From Morella rubra (taxonomy: Eukaryota; Streptophyta; Magnoliopsida; Fagales; Myricaceae), in assembly GCA_003952965.2 (NCBI GenBank), contig CM025850.1:11407844-11471843 (forward strand): a stretch of DNA of 64,000 nt, given 5' to 3'. Both the position numbers and the translations under genes were made by a program. The notes below the pieces were generated by a model that was not told the origin of the DNA, did not search any database, and saw only the letters and a program-made list of their open reading frames with translations. Position 1 is the stretch's first letter; each line of letters opens with the position of its first letter. Shown here one piece after another: positions 24,501-35,651 of the stretch.

Positions 24501-25414
24501 AGTTCTGATAGTTTTGATGCCGCCTGCTGTTCAAGTTGTCGCTTTCAGATACTTCCAAAGGATTCCTCATTGATGGAGCACTTCTCTAAAGGTTTACCCC
24601 TGCCAATGGTTGCCCGAGCAAAGCAAAGCAGCTATAGCAATCTCTGTTTGCTTCGGTGAGAAATTTCATTTACCATCAGAACTAACTATTTTAGATTTTT
24701 AATTTGGCGATACTGCATTCTAAGTCCATTGTGCTTCTATGAGAACCTTGAAATCTTGGATTGGCCATAGTGGTGCAACTGATAGATTGGTAGATAGATA
24801 TAGATTTGTCAAGTGGAAAGCAAAAGCGTAATGTAGGATGCTTAGTTTAAGCAGATCTTTTACTTTTTCTAAAAGAATTAAACAAGATCTTCCTTTTCTG
24901 CCCTTGAATTCCTTCTCTCTCTTTCTATTCCAGTAAGGGCTTTTTTACTGCAAATGTGGAAGATGTGGAGCAAAAAGTTTTGAAATTTTGTAATCAATAA
25001 TCAGATAATGAGCTATGAATGTAGCATGTTTTGAATTGAGACAATCTAGTCATTGGCACAGATGGGAATTACTTTCTTTGCCCTTTTGTCATATGCAGGA
25101 CAATTACTGAAACTTGTGGGCTTCTGCCCTACAATGTTATTGTTTCTTAGATTGTATCTTCCTCATTCCACTCGGTTATTATTTGTCTGCACTTCCATGA
25201 CAATGGTGCCTGTGCCAATTCAAGGTGTATAAACTTAGGGGCATGATGAGTTCCCTAAATTTCTGGGTTACAAAATAGCTTCAGAATTCTCCTGTACAGA
25301 AAATATCCATCATTCTAGTATCTGTTTCAAGGTTTATTCTGTCTTATGTATATTGTTATTTTCAGGGAGCAGATACAAGATTACTTGATTACAGACGGTG
25401 AAGAGGAAAGTTGA
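21563..25414 (+). CDS. CTU2: Cytoplasmic tRNA 2-thiolation protein 2 (CTU2/NCS2)
   Basis: CTU2 partners CTU1 in the cytosol to thiolate wobble U34 (mcm5s2U) of tRNA-Lys, -Glu and -Gln, with sulfur from the URM1 pathway. Seven exons fit GT...AG rules: 21563-21864, 22460-22808, 22891-22977, 23370-23491, 23700-23778, 24258-24655 and 25366-25414. They total 1386 nt, 461 residues, close to the Arabidopsis protein as I recall it. Visible features are N-terminal Cys pairs (CAKC, CADCF), the degenerate loop SGGPSSR where the catalytic paralogue has SGGxDS, GSCTSRIACHV in exon 3, DIQHVDARWEIPVVLPLRDC in exon 4, SGINGLVSSF in exon 5, and C-terminal CPIC (about 371-374) and CCSSC (about 403-407). All phases join cleanly and no stop interrupts. 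A stretch of its 3' half is duplicated downstream as a dead copy. Confidence 0.96.
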
Positions 25415-26280
25415 ATTGGCGTGCCCATCCATAGGGTCCTCCATTTTCCAAGAAAATAACTCATACTTGGTGTTGGGGTTCTATTACATATCAGTTAAGA
25501 CGGTTAGTCAAAGATGGCTTCAACTGCAGGAGCGCTCAGACAGTGATCTGAAGTAATTGCTGGCATCATTTTTCTTTCGCAGTTTTCCTACTGTCTAAGA
25601 TGTAGGCTACCACGGGTTTCAAGCATCGAGAAACTTGGGGTGTAAAGTCTATCTACTTGAAATTTTGAATTAGAAGTCTATTAATTACTGATTGGTTGCA
25701 GTCCAGCATCGAGAAACTTGGGGTGTAAAGTCTATCTACTTGAAATTTTGAATTAGAAGTCTATTAATTACTGATTGGTTGCAGTCCTTGCTAGTTTACA
25801 ACCCATATAGTCCGTTGTGATTGAAAGAGAAATATGCCTCTGAAGTGGATGTAATTTTGAGGAAGTTTCGACTACAAATTATTCTTTATTTGCTTAATCT
25901 AGCAGAGGCACATTCTTCTTTAAAGAATGTGCAAAGAAAAATGATGCGAAGAATATTTTCACTCTATTCTTTCATGCAAGAATACAATGGGTATATAAAG
26001 GCTATCCAAAGCCGTTACAGAAAGGAATAACAATCCTGAAACTGCGGTACAAAGGATGCGTGTATATCAGGTGGTTATATGAGAATCTTCTGGACCTTAG
26101 GAGGCATCTGCTGACGTTGAGGACTTGCAGGAAGGGGCAGCAAAGCTGGAGCATTGACCTGGAGCGGACGATATTCTAACATTCTTCGTAATAACTTATT
26201 GGCTAGAATGGCGAACATTTGAGGTAATATGGTGAGTTGGACTGTTGGAGCACTCTATATTACCAATTTATTAGGTCTCG
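25415..26280. other. CTU2 3' flank shared by the tandem array
   Basis: No gene is seen. This flank recurs after the dead CTU2 copy (30881-31380) and again at 43721-44030, linking CTU2 sequence to each acidic gene. It contains an 83-bp direct duplication (units at 25622 and 25705, beginning AGCATCGAGAAACTTGGGGT) that is single in the other copies. Confidence 0.8.
25622..25787. repeat. 83-bp tandem duplication in the CTU2 3' flank
   Basis: Two almost identical units, the second starting at 25705. The related flanks near 31088 and 43759 have one unit, so the duplication is specific to this unit of the array. Confidence 0.85.
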
Positions 26281-26286
26281 ACATTC

Positions 26287-26832
26287 CTATCCACCCGCAG
26301 GATGCTTAGAGTCATGATCCGCCCTCGACCTTTTAGCCCTCCCTCCATCTCCAAGTTCGGGTCTGACGTAAACCTTGGATATGGAACCAGGTTTAAACAC
26401 TTTTCCAAAACTATCTCCAGCTCCCTCTTCGTCACCAGCTTCATCATCTTTACCATCTCCGTCCTCATTGAGTTCATCCTCTTCATTCTCTCTATCTGAT
26501 CCATCGTCTTCAGTATCATCATTGTTGTCACACTCTTGATCTTCGCTGCATTCACCTTTGTAGTGATCATTCTCTTCGTCTTTATACTTCTCATTGCCAA
26601 TCGTTTCTTTTTTCTCTTCATTATCTTTGCCCTCTCTACGAACAAGACTCTCCATGGTTTGTTCATTCTTACTCTCTAGCCTTCGGCTGCTATTTTTGCC
26701 CACTATAAGATGATTGCCAATTTTTTCTTTCCTTCCCTCATGTGAAACTGCTCTATTTGCATCAGCTTCCAAAGATAGAAAGAAGATTGATCCAACAACA
26801 ATTAGAAACAAGAAAAACAACTTCTTTGCCAT
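26287..26832 (-). CDS. Acidic secreted protein family, copy 2 (intact)
   Basis: 181 codons from ATG 26832, ending TAG. Residues 1-25 form a signal peptide (MAKKLFFLFLIVVGSIFFLS... then LEADANR), so the product should enter the secretory path. Residues about 27-60 are basic and conserved among copies (VSHEGRKEKIGNHLIVGKNS). Residues about 65-140 are an Asp/Glu/Asn/Lys-rich low-complexity region with two Cys in ECSEDQEC. The C-terminus is basic again (VRPELGDGGRAKRSRADHDS...). I recognise no known family. The layout resembles precursors of secreted signalling peptides, or alternatively a cell-wall or calcium-binding acidic protein; neither is shown. Its TATA box lies about 58 bases upstream, and it follows CTU2 tail to tail. 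Confidence 0.7.
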   Translation of the reverse strand: MAKKLFFLFLIVVGSIFFLSLEADANRAVSHEGRKEKIGNHLIVGKNSSRRLESKNEQTMESLVRREGKDNEEKKETIGNEKYKDEENDHYKGECSEDQECDNNDDTEDDGSDRENEEDELNEDGDGKDDEAGDEEGAGDSFGKVFKPGSISKVYVRPELGDGGRAKRSRADHDSKHPAGG

Positions 26833-26890
26833 ACTAGTGAAATGAAGGTTTGGAATAAATATTTTTTACAACTAATTGTTGATCAAGGAC

Positions 26891-26899
26891 CTATTTATA
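26891..26899 (-). promoter_or_regulatory. TATA box of acidic-gene copy 2
   Basis: TATAAATAG on the minus strand, about 58 bases before the ATG at 26832. The same box is conserved at 42044-42052 and 44781-44789. Confidence 0.7.
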
Positions 26900-27363
26900 T
26901 GGATTTCGTAGTGGTTAGTTAATGGAGAATATATTGAACGTGCGCACCAAATCACAAACAGATGTAATGTAGTGCTTCCACCTTGTAGACCATAATTGTG
27001 TTCATTTTCATGGTGATCAAAGTGGTGCCACTTCGAAGGTGCGCTCTCCTCGTTTTGCGGTGGCCATTGGAGTCATTTATAGTTAGGGTACAATAATGCG
27101 AAGTAACTTATAGTTTTAAATACTGATATGGGAACAACACTGAACTAGTCGTGGACATTTTACCTCACATAAAACACATCCGATTAATATATTAGGTTAG
27201 GTCATCAGGATCAACATCTAATAGCATTTTCCACCCACACAAGTTGTAAATATTCAAAGGAAGTAATTGGATTACTATTCACATTACAAATTTAAGCAGG
27301 TATTATAGAATTGCCACTAATCAGTGATCTAAGTGCTATCCATTACAAAATGATTGAAGTCAG

Positions 27364-27615
27364 GACTCCTGTGAGGGTAGCTTTGTGATCATAGGCCGCA
27401 TGGTCTGGCCTAGACCACATAGCGCTCACGCTGGGGTTTGACTCACAGCCCCAACCCTTCTAGGTACTTGTATGGGTGTCCTCCTAGTGCCACATGTCAT
27501 TGGTTCATGTGAGACCTTGTGTGTCCCACTACTACCACAAGGGTCATACGCCATGAGGTATCCCAAATTTAAGTAGATTGGTGCTATGATTCCACCTTGA
27601 GCCTCTTTTTTATTT
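27364..27615 (-). mobile_element. tRNA-derived SINE, unit 1 copy (orientation uncertain)
   Basis: This is the counterpart of the better preserved SINEs at 42484 and 45232. It keeps a B-box-like word (GGGTTTGACTCA, near 27434) and a degraded A box about 40 bases before it. The 3' part ends in a CCACCTTGAGCCTC word and a T run. It sits at the same place in each array unit, so it was inserted before the array was duplicated. The box words are read on the plus strand. Confidence 0.6.
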
Positions 27616-27925
27616 TTAAAAAAAATAAAACTGAATTCAGGACATTGGTTTTACTCAATATGATCTACATGTACTAGCACTTCAGCCACACTAAGTGAGA
27701 AATTATTTGATATTGTTAACTATTGATAGTGATCTGAATTGCCATGAATCTATAATTCCACCTTGAGCCTCTTTTTATTCAAAAAATAAAAACTGAAATC
27801 AGGACATTGGTTTTTTTACTCAGTATGATCTACATGCATTAGCACTTCAGACACACTAAGTGAAATTATTTAATATTGTGAACTGTTGATAGTGATTGAA
27901 TTGCCATGAATCAATGCTCTCTCGA
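27590..27925. repeat. Two tandem units of about 167 bp
   Basis: TTCCACCTTGAGCCTCTTTT starts a unit near 27590 and another near 27757. Both continue through CAGGACATTGGTTTT and CACACTAAGTGA. The same doublet exists in the units at 42.7 kb and 45.4 kb. Confidence 0.75.
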
Positions 27926-28121
27926 GTGCAATTGATCATGGTTATCTAATCAATTTTTTTTTCAAAATACTATATATGGAGTTTAAAAGGTTTAAAAATC
28001 TATTGACCTCAACAATGTAACAAACGCTTTCAAACCATAAAAGAGTTGTGGGATTTGATCATTAATTATGACGGAGAAGGGGTATTAGCAGTAATTAATT
28101 AAGAGCTATTAGATTTTGATG

Positions 28122-28486
28122 GTTTTTTTTTTTCTAATTAAAGTAACAGAAAGCTGAAAACCAATCAGCATCTAAAATCTGCTTAGGAAAGCTGTTCGAA
28201 GAAAAGAAGCCAACAGAGCTAGACTCAGATGCCCATTTAGCTAACAAACGAGCGAGCCTATTCTCAATGCGCGGAACCCACAAAATGGAGCAATCCTCAT
28301 GCGTCAAAAATAAACTACACAGGAGGCGAACAAGGGCTTCAACAGACCAACTGATCTGGCTGCTGGGATCAGATACCTCATTGCGGAGAAGTTGGACAAT
28401 CACTTTCGAACAAGAACCACCCTTCCTTAGTTGCAATATCAGTAGCTTTAACCAGGGCGTGAGCTTCTCCCAGAGGGGATTTTGAT
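28122..28486 (-). mobile_element. 5'-truncated LINE fragment (RNase H end)
   Basis: On the minus strand it encodes the C-terminal end of a LINE RNase H-like domain (SQISWSVEALVRLL...THEDCSILWVPRIENRLA). It ends in an A-tail (T run at 28122-28132 on the plus strand). The word GATTTTGATGG occurs on both sides, as expected for a target duplication, and the same site is uninterrupted at about 43235. So this is an insertion younger than the array duplication. Confidence 0.75.
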
Positions 28487-28614
28487 GGTTTTTGGATATT
28501 CATTGCATATACAGAAATTAGATATGCATGTTGGAGCTTACTGACCCTCTTAAAACTACACAGAGTAGAGCTAATATTTGAGAAAGAAAATTAGGACGTG
28601 AGTAATATTTCGCA

Positions 28615-31180
28615 TTTTGATATAGACATGGGTTGTGTCTGATTGAAAGTGAAACTTGACACTTTAAATTGTCAATCTTGAAGTCGTTGTAATTGAAAAC
28701 AAGATTTGATATTTTTTCTAATTTTTTATCAACGGTGCCCCTCCTTTAGCCTTTTCTTCCTGAAGTGGGAAGGGTGTGTCACATGGGTGGCTAATTTTGT
28801 TAGAGATTTTATCTTAATTTCAGTTAAGGGCCAACATGTAAGGCAGCTTGTGATGTTCTAATTTACCTTTCTTAAAACAGGGACAAGGATATTCAATGCC
28901 TGCAGATATACAATATGTTGATGCAAGATGGGAGATCCCAGTGGCGCTTCCCCTACGTGACTGTCTAGCACAAGAGCTCTACAGGCTTTGCCACCTTGAT
29001 GGTTTCGTATTTCGGTCCTTGTTTTGTTTTTCAAAGAATAGTTGATGACTTCTTCCTTGACAACGTGCAAGATCCACTTCTCTACATTATATTTTGTTTT
29101 TGAAATTTGTCCTGTGTATCAAGTGCACACACACACACATATCAAATGGGGGTATGAATAAATCTAATTTATTACTGCTTGATGGTTCACAAATCATCTT
29201 GACGGGGCAGTCTAAAGACGGTGGAGTTGCATTAAGGTCCTCACTCTGGCATCAATGGCTTGGTATCATCATTTGTGACACTGTTGCAGGTAGATACTGG
29301 AGTCTGGATATCTTTTATTAGTTTGATACTGAAATCCGGTCAGAGCGTGTGATAAAGAGGAATTCATTATTCTTGTGGCTAGTTGAAGTTCATTATTATT
29401 GTGCTCTTCATCACACTGTTGAGAGGGTTTATGGGTGGAGGAAGGCTATCCCATTGTAGAGTCCTGTGTTGCCTTATGACCAATAAAAAGATTACGCAAT
29501 TTGCTTGAACATAGTCTGTGGATATCATCATAAATCTAGGTATTGTATGACCAGCTTTATTGTTTTTTTAAAGAACCTTAACAAGCTTATGTAAAACTTG
29601 TGGGATTCTGCCCTACAATGTTATTGTTACTTAGATGGTATCTTACTCATTCCACTGAGTTATTATTTGTCTGCACTTCCGTGACAATGGTGCCTATGCC
29701 AATTCAAGGCATATAAACTTGGGGGCATGAGTTCTGTTAGTGCATTTTTGTGTTGGCATCATTCCGTGCCAAAATATGTCGCGATCGAGTTGTAATTTTG
29801 GTCCTCACATTTGTTCAAGAGTCATGGTCTGTTCAAAGTCAACGTTCAACAAGCGCTCGAGCGCCCTTGGAAAAATTTCATACAGAGCATCACGTTCAAC
29901 TACGTTCAACAAGCGCTCGAGCACCCTTGGAAAAATTCAATCATTCAACCAGCGTTCAAAAGCGCTTCAGTTATAATTTCAGACAGAAACATAAGCGTTC
30001 GACGAGCGCTCGAGCGACTTCCGGTGAATTTCAAAAATTACTAAATTTTTGGACTTTCCTTTTGAAAACTTGAAACCCTACTAGGTTTCGGGGAGGCCGT
30101 CTGAAGTTTATTGAGGCCTCCATTGAGCATACTTGTGCCTCCTCCCTTAAGAGAAAAATTGAGAAGATTTGTGCTTCAAAATTGATGAGTTTTTCTCTAT
30201 TTTTTCTCCAAATATCTCTGTAACCTTCATGGTGTTGAAGGCGTGCTGAAGAACAATGTTTGTTCGTGAAGAATCCATAAGAAGATCCTCAAAGGTCTGA
30301 GGGGAATGCCGCACGGAGCGGGTCTAAGCAGGGAGGCTTAGATTATTACATCAGGGTTGTCAGAGTCAAGCAACTGGGTTGCCCGTGTCTGAATCATTGT
30401 TTGTAAGGTTTTCTTCTTAGTGGATTTAGGTGGCTGCTAGCCGGAGTGGTTTTTCCTTTGAATGGTATTTCAAAGGTTTTCACTTCGTCACCAAATCCTT
30501 GTCTCTTTGTGTGATTGAAGTTTGTTTTAATTTTCCACTGCTTATTTGTTGATTGAGTTGATTATTATGCATATCTAGGCTGAACAATTTTAGAACATAT
30601 TTTAAAATTGTTATTGATTTGTTAATTAGAGTGAAAACATGTATTCACCCATTCTAAGTGTTATTAGGGTCTAAACCGGATTTTTCAAGTTTCCTAAATT
30701 TCTGGGTTACAAAATACCTTTAGAGTTCTATAAAGAAAATATCCAGCTTCCTAGTATCTGTTGCAAGGATTATTCTGTCTTTTATTTTTATATATATTAT
30801 ATTATATATATATATATATCGTTATTTTCTGGGAGCAGATACAAGATTGCTTGATTACAGACGGTGAAGAGGATAGTTGAATTGGCGTGCCCATCCATAG
30901 GGTCCTCCGTTTTCCAAGCAAAATAACTCATACTTGGTGTTGGTTTTCTATTACATATCAGTTAAGACAGTTCGTCAAAGATGGCTTCAACTGCAGGAGC
31001 GCTCAAACAATGATCTGAAGTAATTTCTGGCATCATTTTTCTGTCGCAGTTTTCCTACTGTCTAAGATATAGGCTATCACGGGTTTCGAGCATCGAGAAA
31101 CTTGGGGTGTGAAGTCTTTGTGGTTGAAATTTTGAATTATAAGTCTTTACTGATTGGTTGCAGTCATTGCAAGTTTCCAA
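28615..31180 (+). pseudogene. Dead partial duplicate of CTU2 (exons 4, 5, 7)
   Basis: The sequence follows CTU2 from intron 3 to the 3' flank. Exon 4 (28881-29002) is well conserved, but a G is lost at its donor, changing the phase. Exon 5 (29211-29289) has an in-frame TAA at 29233. Exon 6 is missing: the sequence jumps near 29596 from intron 5 to intron 6. A solo LTR (29735-30687) interrupts intron 6. Exon 7 (30832-30880) has lost its AG acceptor (CTG in its place). Exons 1-3 are absent. It cannot encode the protein. High similarity in introns as well as exons shows a DNA-level, not RNA-level, duplication. Confidence 0.93.
29735..30687 (+). mobile_element. Solo LTR in the CTU2 pseudogene
   Basis: It begins TGTTAGTGCATT and ends GGATTTTTCA. 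The flanks are AGTTC (left) and AGTTT (right), and the matching uninterrupted site in CTU2 intron 6 reads GAGTTCCCTAAATT. It shares most of its length with the solo LTR at 46837-47852, including repeated GCGCTCGAGCG-type words. No internal retrotransposon region is present, so it arose by LTR-LTR recombination. Confidence 0.85.
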
Positions 31181-31269
31181 CACATATAGTCTGTTGTGAT
31201 TGAAAGAGAAATATGCCTGTGAAGTGAATGTAATTTAAAGGAAGTTTGATTCAATTACAATTATTCCTT

Positions 31270-31601
31270 CTTGGCTTTAGCGGAGACACATTCTTTCATA
31301 ATAACTTATTGGCTAGGATGGTTTAGAAAAAAAAGAAAAAAAAATTATTGGCTAGGATGCCGAACATTTGAAGTAACTTGGCGAGTTGGACTGTTGGAGC
31401 AGTCCATATTACCAATTTATTGGGTCTAGATATTCCTATCCACCCGCAAGCCAATTTTACCGTAGTCTTTCTTAATAGAAGATTACTTGGGAGGTTCATT
31501 AACCTCCCGGGGTCAGTGACCCTTGGAGACAGGTGCCTCTCTCGCCCTTTGAGCCTTCCCTTGATCTTTAATTCGGGGTGTGACAAATCCAGAGCCGTAA
31601 C
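31270..31601 (-). pseudogene. 3' part of acidic-gene copy 3, cut by Copia
   Basis: This stretch matches the 3' end and tail of the acidic genes at 26.2-26.3 kb and 44.0-44.2 kb on the minus strand (shared words include CTTGGGAGGTTCAT and GGGTGTGACA). The rest of the same gene lies at 41674-41985, beyond the Copia insertion. Read across the gap the frame would continue into a basic C-terminus like that of the intact copies. Confidence 0.75.
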
Positions 31602-31702
31602 TGTTAGAATATTTAATTAAATATGGCCCACATGATACATAGGATATAAGGGTTTTAATTTAGGTGCTGGGCAAAATTGTAAATGTAATTAATCCTTGAT
31701 GG

Positions 31703-34700
31703 TAGGGGTGAATAGCGGACTAGTCGGAAGCGAAATTTGATATTCCGACATCCGGTCCGCTAACTAGCGGATGGCCAAAATCGACTTCCGCTTCCGCTTT
31801 CGCTTCCGACTCTTAGTGGACTTAGCGGAAGTGGAAGCGGATAGCGGAATTCCGACAACTTTTTGGGCCATATTTTTCGGCCCATTTAAGCTTTTTTTCA
31901 ATAAATGAAAATTTTACTCATTCATCACAATTCACAAATAAAATCCTAAAACATGTAATTGACAAACAAGTGTAAAAATAAATATAAAAACATGCAATTC
32001 ACAGAATCTCATATTAAATAAATCTCAAATCAAACTTGAAACTAACTTGAAATAACAAAATATTACAATACAAACTTAGAAGTATCAACTCAAGTAAGAA
32101 ATTATAACATAATCAAACATCAATCAATCACGTATGACCCATCCACGATCGATGCAGCATTAGAAATTAACTCTGCAAAAAAACAAATGTATCAACAATT
32201 AGCTCATAAAAAATTTTAATAAAGTGAAAGTAGAAATGTAAAATGTTGTATATACCTATATCCATCATATAACTAGAGGATCTTCTGTCCCATCAGTAAC
32301 TTCAGATTCCTTATCCTCTTTATCATCAGTAGAATGTATGACCTTGGATGTCAACCAATTTTGAGCACAAATGAGTCCTCTACCGTTTTTGGTGCCAACG
32401 AACTCCGGAAAGAATCTAATACTCGACCCCCGTGCTGAAGACAGACTCTGAAGGCACTGTAGTGATAGGGATGGCAAGAACATCTCGAGAAATTCGTGCA
32501 AGAATGGGAAATTTTGGTGCATTCACTCTCCACTAATTGAGGATATCAAAATTAGGATATCTGGGCTCAATATCCTCCGTTAAATATCTCTCCACTTCAG
32601 ACTTGCTATCCAGCAAATTCTGTTGCGCCTTAAATTGTGTGAATTCCATATAAAGAGGATCATCTATTGATGAACTAGATGACCCAACCAAATCAAGCTG
32701 GCCTTGAATTGCATATACACTCCCACTGCTAGATGACCCATCCATATTGCATACTCTGTAAACAACTGATCCAAGGTCCCTCTTACAAGACTAGTCATCT
32801 TTGCACCTAACTCCACCCCCAAAGCCTTCTTGAACCAAAAGTCCAAGTATATAATCTTGTATTGTGGATCAAGTACCGCTGCAACAAACAATAATCTGTT
32901 AACCTTGGTCAAATCACCCCAGTATTTATTATACTTCATTTGCATTCTTTTTGCCATGTCTGCCAAGAACAAATCCCCACTAGCTGCATATTTTTCCAAA
33001 TGCATATGAATTTTGGCTAGTTCTGCAAAAAATAAGTTTGCTGTCACCGTATTCGAAGCAGATATTCGAACCGTCACTTCATAGAAGAGCGCCAAAAACT
33101 TATAAAATGTCTCACACGCTCCCAATCCTCAAATCCAGGGGACCCAGTCCCTTCCTCCCATGCCCCTCCTCACGCAAAAAGCTTATCAGAATCTCATCTT
33201 CTGCCAACATATCCTCAAAAACTCTCTGATATTTCTCAGCTGCATCCAACATAATATACGTTGAATTCCAACGAGTAGGAACATCAAGCTGCAAAAATCC
33301 ATCACTGGGAAACTTCCTTTTCGCTACACATTTCTTAAACCCATCCATTCGACCGGGAGATGACTTAACATACTTGACCAAGTTCCTTACCTTGGCCACA
33401 GAATCATCCAACTCCTTCAAACCCATCTTTGAAATTGTTCAACATGTGCATATGCAAACAATCATGATTACAAACTATTTTTCCAGGCCGAAACCCCAAA
33501 AAGCAATTGTCTACTCTTTACATGTTCAATGGCTGTATCATTAGATGAGGCATTATCGACAGTGATTGTAAGGATTTTATCAATCCCCCATTCCGACATA
33601 CAATCCTCCAATTCCATCCCAACTGTCGAGCCTTTATGATCTGACACTTAGAGAATGCAAGTATCTTTTTGTGCAAGTTCCAAGTACTATCAATGAAGTG
33701 TGCAGTGACAGACATATAATTCATGTTTTGGACTGACGTCCATGTGTCAGTGGTGAAACAAACTCGGGGTCTATTGAGTAAGATACTAGCCTTCAGTCTA
33801 GCCTTCTCTTCCAAGTAAAGTTTCACACAGTCTTTCATCACTGTAATTTGAGATGGCACTTTAAATCGGGGCTCGAGGGTATAAATCATCTCCTTGAACC
33901 CATCCTTACTTACTATTCTAAAAGGAAGCTCATCCACAATTATAAATTTAGCAATAGAAGCTCTAATAGCCTTGGATTATATGAGTCTATCTTCATCACT
34001 CCCACTGATCCACTACTTGCCCCCTTGATATCAAAAGTCAATTTCTGTTGAGAACTATCCAATTTACTTTTAGTTCTCTTATACATTACACAAGCCTTCA
34101 AGTGGGATCTCATAGCCGAGGTCCCTTGATCTTTGTGGTGACACCCAGTTTTATGACCACAATGGTTGCACTTGGCCAATGGTTTGTTTGGGTCAACTAC
34201 TGGTAGTATCCTAATGAAATATTCTCACATCGGGGATGGATTAGAAACCTTTCTTCTTTTGGGGGTAGGGTCACTTGTCTCAGTTTGTTGTGCCTCTACA
34301 TCTATAATTGGTATCTCACCAATTGTAAGTGTAGCCGTTAAGGCAGGGGTAAATAAATTAGGGGTTGTGGATTGCGAAGATGCAATCGGAGTTTGACGAT
34401 CCATCTGAAATAAAGACACAAAATAACATACACCTCGATCAAACATACACATCAATGCATTTAGAAATATTTCATGACTTACAAAATACTAAAACTAAGT
34501 CTTTCAATCAAACATATATGAGGAACCAAACAAAAACATTGAAAAAATTTGAACCTTTTTTATTTAAATGGTAAAGGTTTGCTTGTGTTTGCATTTTGCA
34601 ATCCTTTTTTTTTTTCTCATTTGTTGGTTAAATTCATACACATAACAAATTCACTAAACTGATAATCGATTTACTAAGCATACACATAACAAATTCCAAA

Positions 34701-35316
34701 TTCATACACATAACAAATTCATGAAAACAGATCAACTTGGACTAACAGATTCACATAACAGATTCTGAGCAAATATCTAAAGAACAAAGAGAGAGAGAGC
34801 AGCAGTGGAGCCGTGGAGGCAGTAGCCGTGAGAGAGAGAGGAAGATAGAGAGAGAGAGATACAGAGAGAGAGAGCAACAGTGGAGGCCGGACTGCCGGAG
34901 AGAGAGAGGGTGGGAGGGTGGGAGGGCTCGATGACCTGGGGCGGCTGGGACAGGGCTCGGGGTCGGGGGTTAGGGGAAGAGTCGGAAGACTTAGGGCATT
35001 TTTGCGTGGATCAAAACGGCGAGTTTTGATCCACACATACGTTTTCTTCTCTCTTTTTTTTTAAAAAAAAAACAAGTTAAATGACGTTGTCCTACTTAAA
35101 ATAAGACGACGTCGTTTTAAATTGGGGAAAAAAAAAACCCGGAACCAAATTTTCGCTTGGACGGACGGAAACATCCGCTTTCGGTTCCGCGTCCAGGAGT
35201 GGCCGAAAATCACCTCCAGCTCTGGTTCCTAGAAGATACGGAGCTCCTATTCCCGAAACCGGAGATGGAAACGGAGCCGGAGCTCTATCGGCAGCCAGAC
35301 CAAAATTACAGGCCTA
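31703..35316 (-). mobile_element. BED-type hAT transposon in the Copia LTR
   Basis: A perfect 8-bp target duplication CTTGATGG flanks the element (31695-31702 and 35317-35324). The empty site is seen in the 3' LTR near 41337. Ends are TAGGGGTGAATAG and, in complement, TAGGCCTGTAATT. The interior encodes a BED-zinc-finger hAT transposase on the minus strand. GA-rich microsatellite sequence lies at about 34785-34915 near its 5' side. Confidence 0.93.
32240..34404 (-). pseudogene. BED/hAT transposase (RICESLEEPER-like), decayed
   Basis: The ATG at 34404 opens MDRQTPIASSQS. The order is: a nuclear-signal-like PKRRK, a BED zinc finger (CNHCGHK...MRSHLKAC, about 34075-34170), the hAT core (RPRVCFTTDTWTSVQNMNYMSVTAHFID, about 33680-33790; FLQLDVPTRWNSTYIMLDAAEKY, about 33220-33300) and the C-terminal dimerisation region (GGRVLDSFRSSLAPK, about 32380-32430). 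A TGA near 34223 replaces a Trp codon ahead of the BED finger, and frame breaks follow near 33940, 33520, 33110 and 32530. It cannot yield a full transposase. Domesticated relatives of this family exist, but this copy is broken. Confidence 0.85.
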
Positions 35317-35651
35317 CTTGATGGAAGGATTAAACTAAGGTTTCTATTACCTATCAAGGGGTCCCTAACCTAGCCTATATATTTGGCCTGTTCACTCCAT
35401 CTATAGTACTGCAAAACCCTAAGGTTAGGCTATAGGCTAGAAGATTCTCTTGCTATTACTCTGATAGTTTTTTTCTCTGAGTTACAGGGGAAATTGAGAT
35501 TCAATTTCAGATCTACGTCAACGCTTGAGCATCAATGGCAGGAGGTTAGATCCATAAAGTTTTTCCGCTGTGCAATTTCTTTATATTCACATGTTTGTGA
35601 TTATGTACGGAATTCAAGCATATCTGATTAAATAATATTTTATACTCAACA

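Larger units (their letters stand above)
31602..35651 (+). repeat. 5' LTR of the Copia element, split by hAT
   Basis: It starts TGTTAGAATATTTAATTAAA and follows the 3' LTR until CCTTGATGG near 31702. It resumes after the hAT at 35317 and ends ...TATACTCAACA. Small differences from the 3' LTR are present throughout, so the element is not brand new. Confidence 0.88.

Noticed and set aside
26271-26666. Lys/Met-rich minus-strand frames overlapping the acidic genes (also 44179-44556)
   Set aside because: They are out-of-frame readings of GAA/GAT repeats in the acidic region; the signal-peptide frame explains the sequence.
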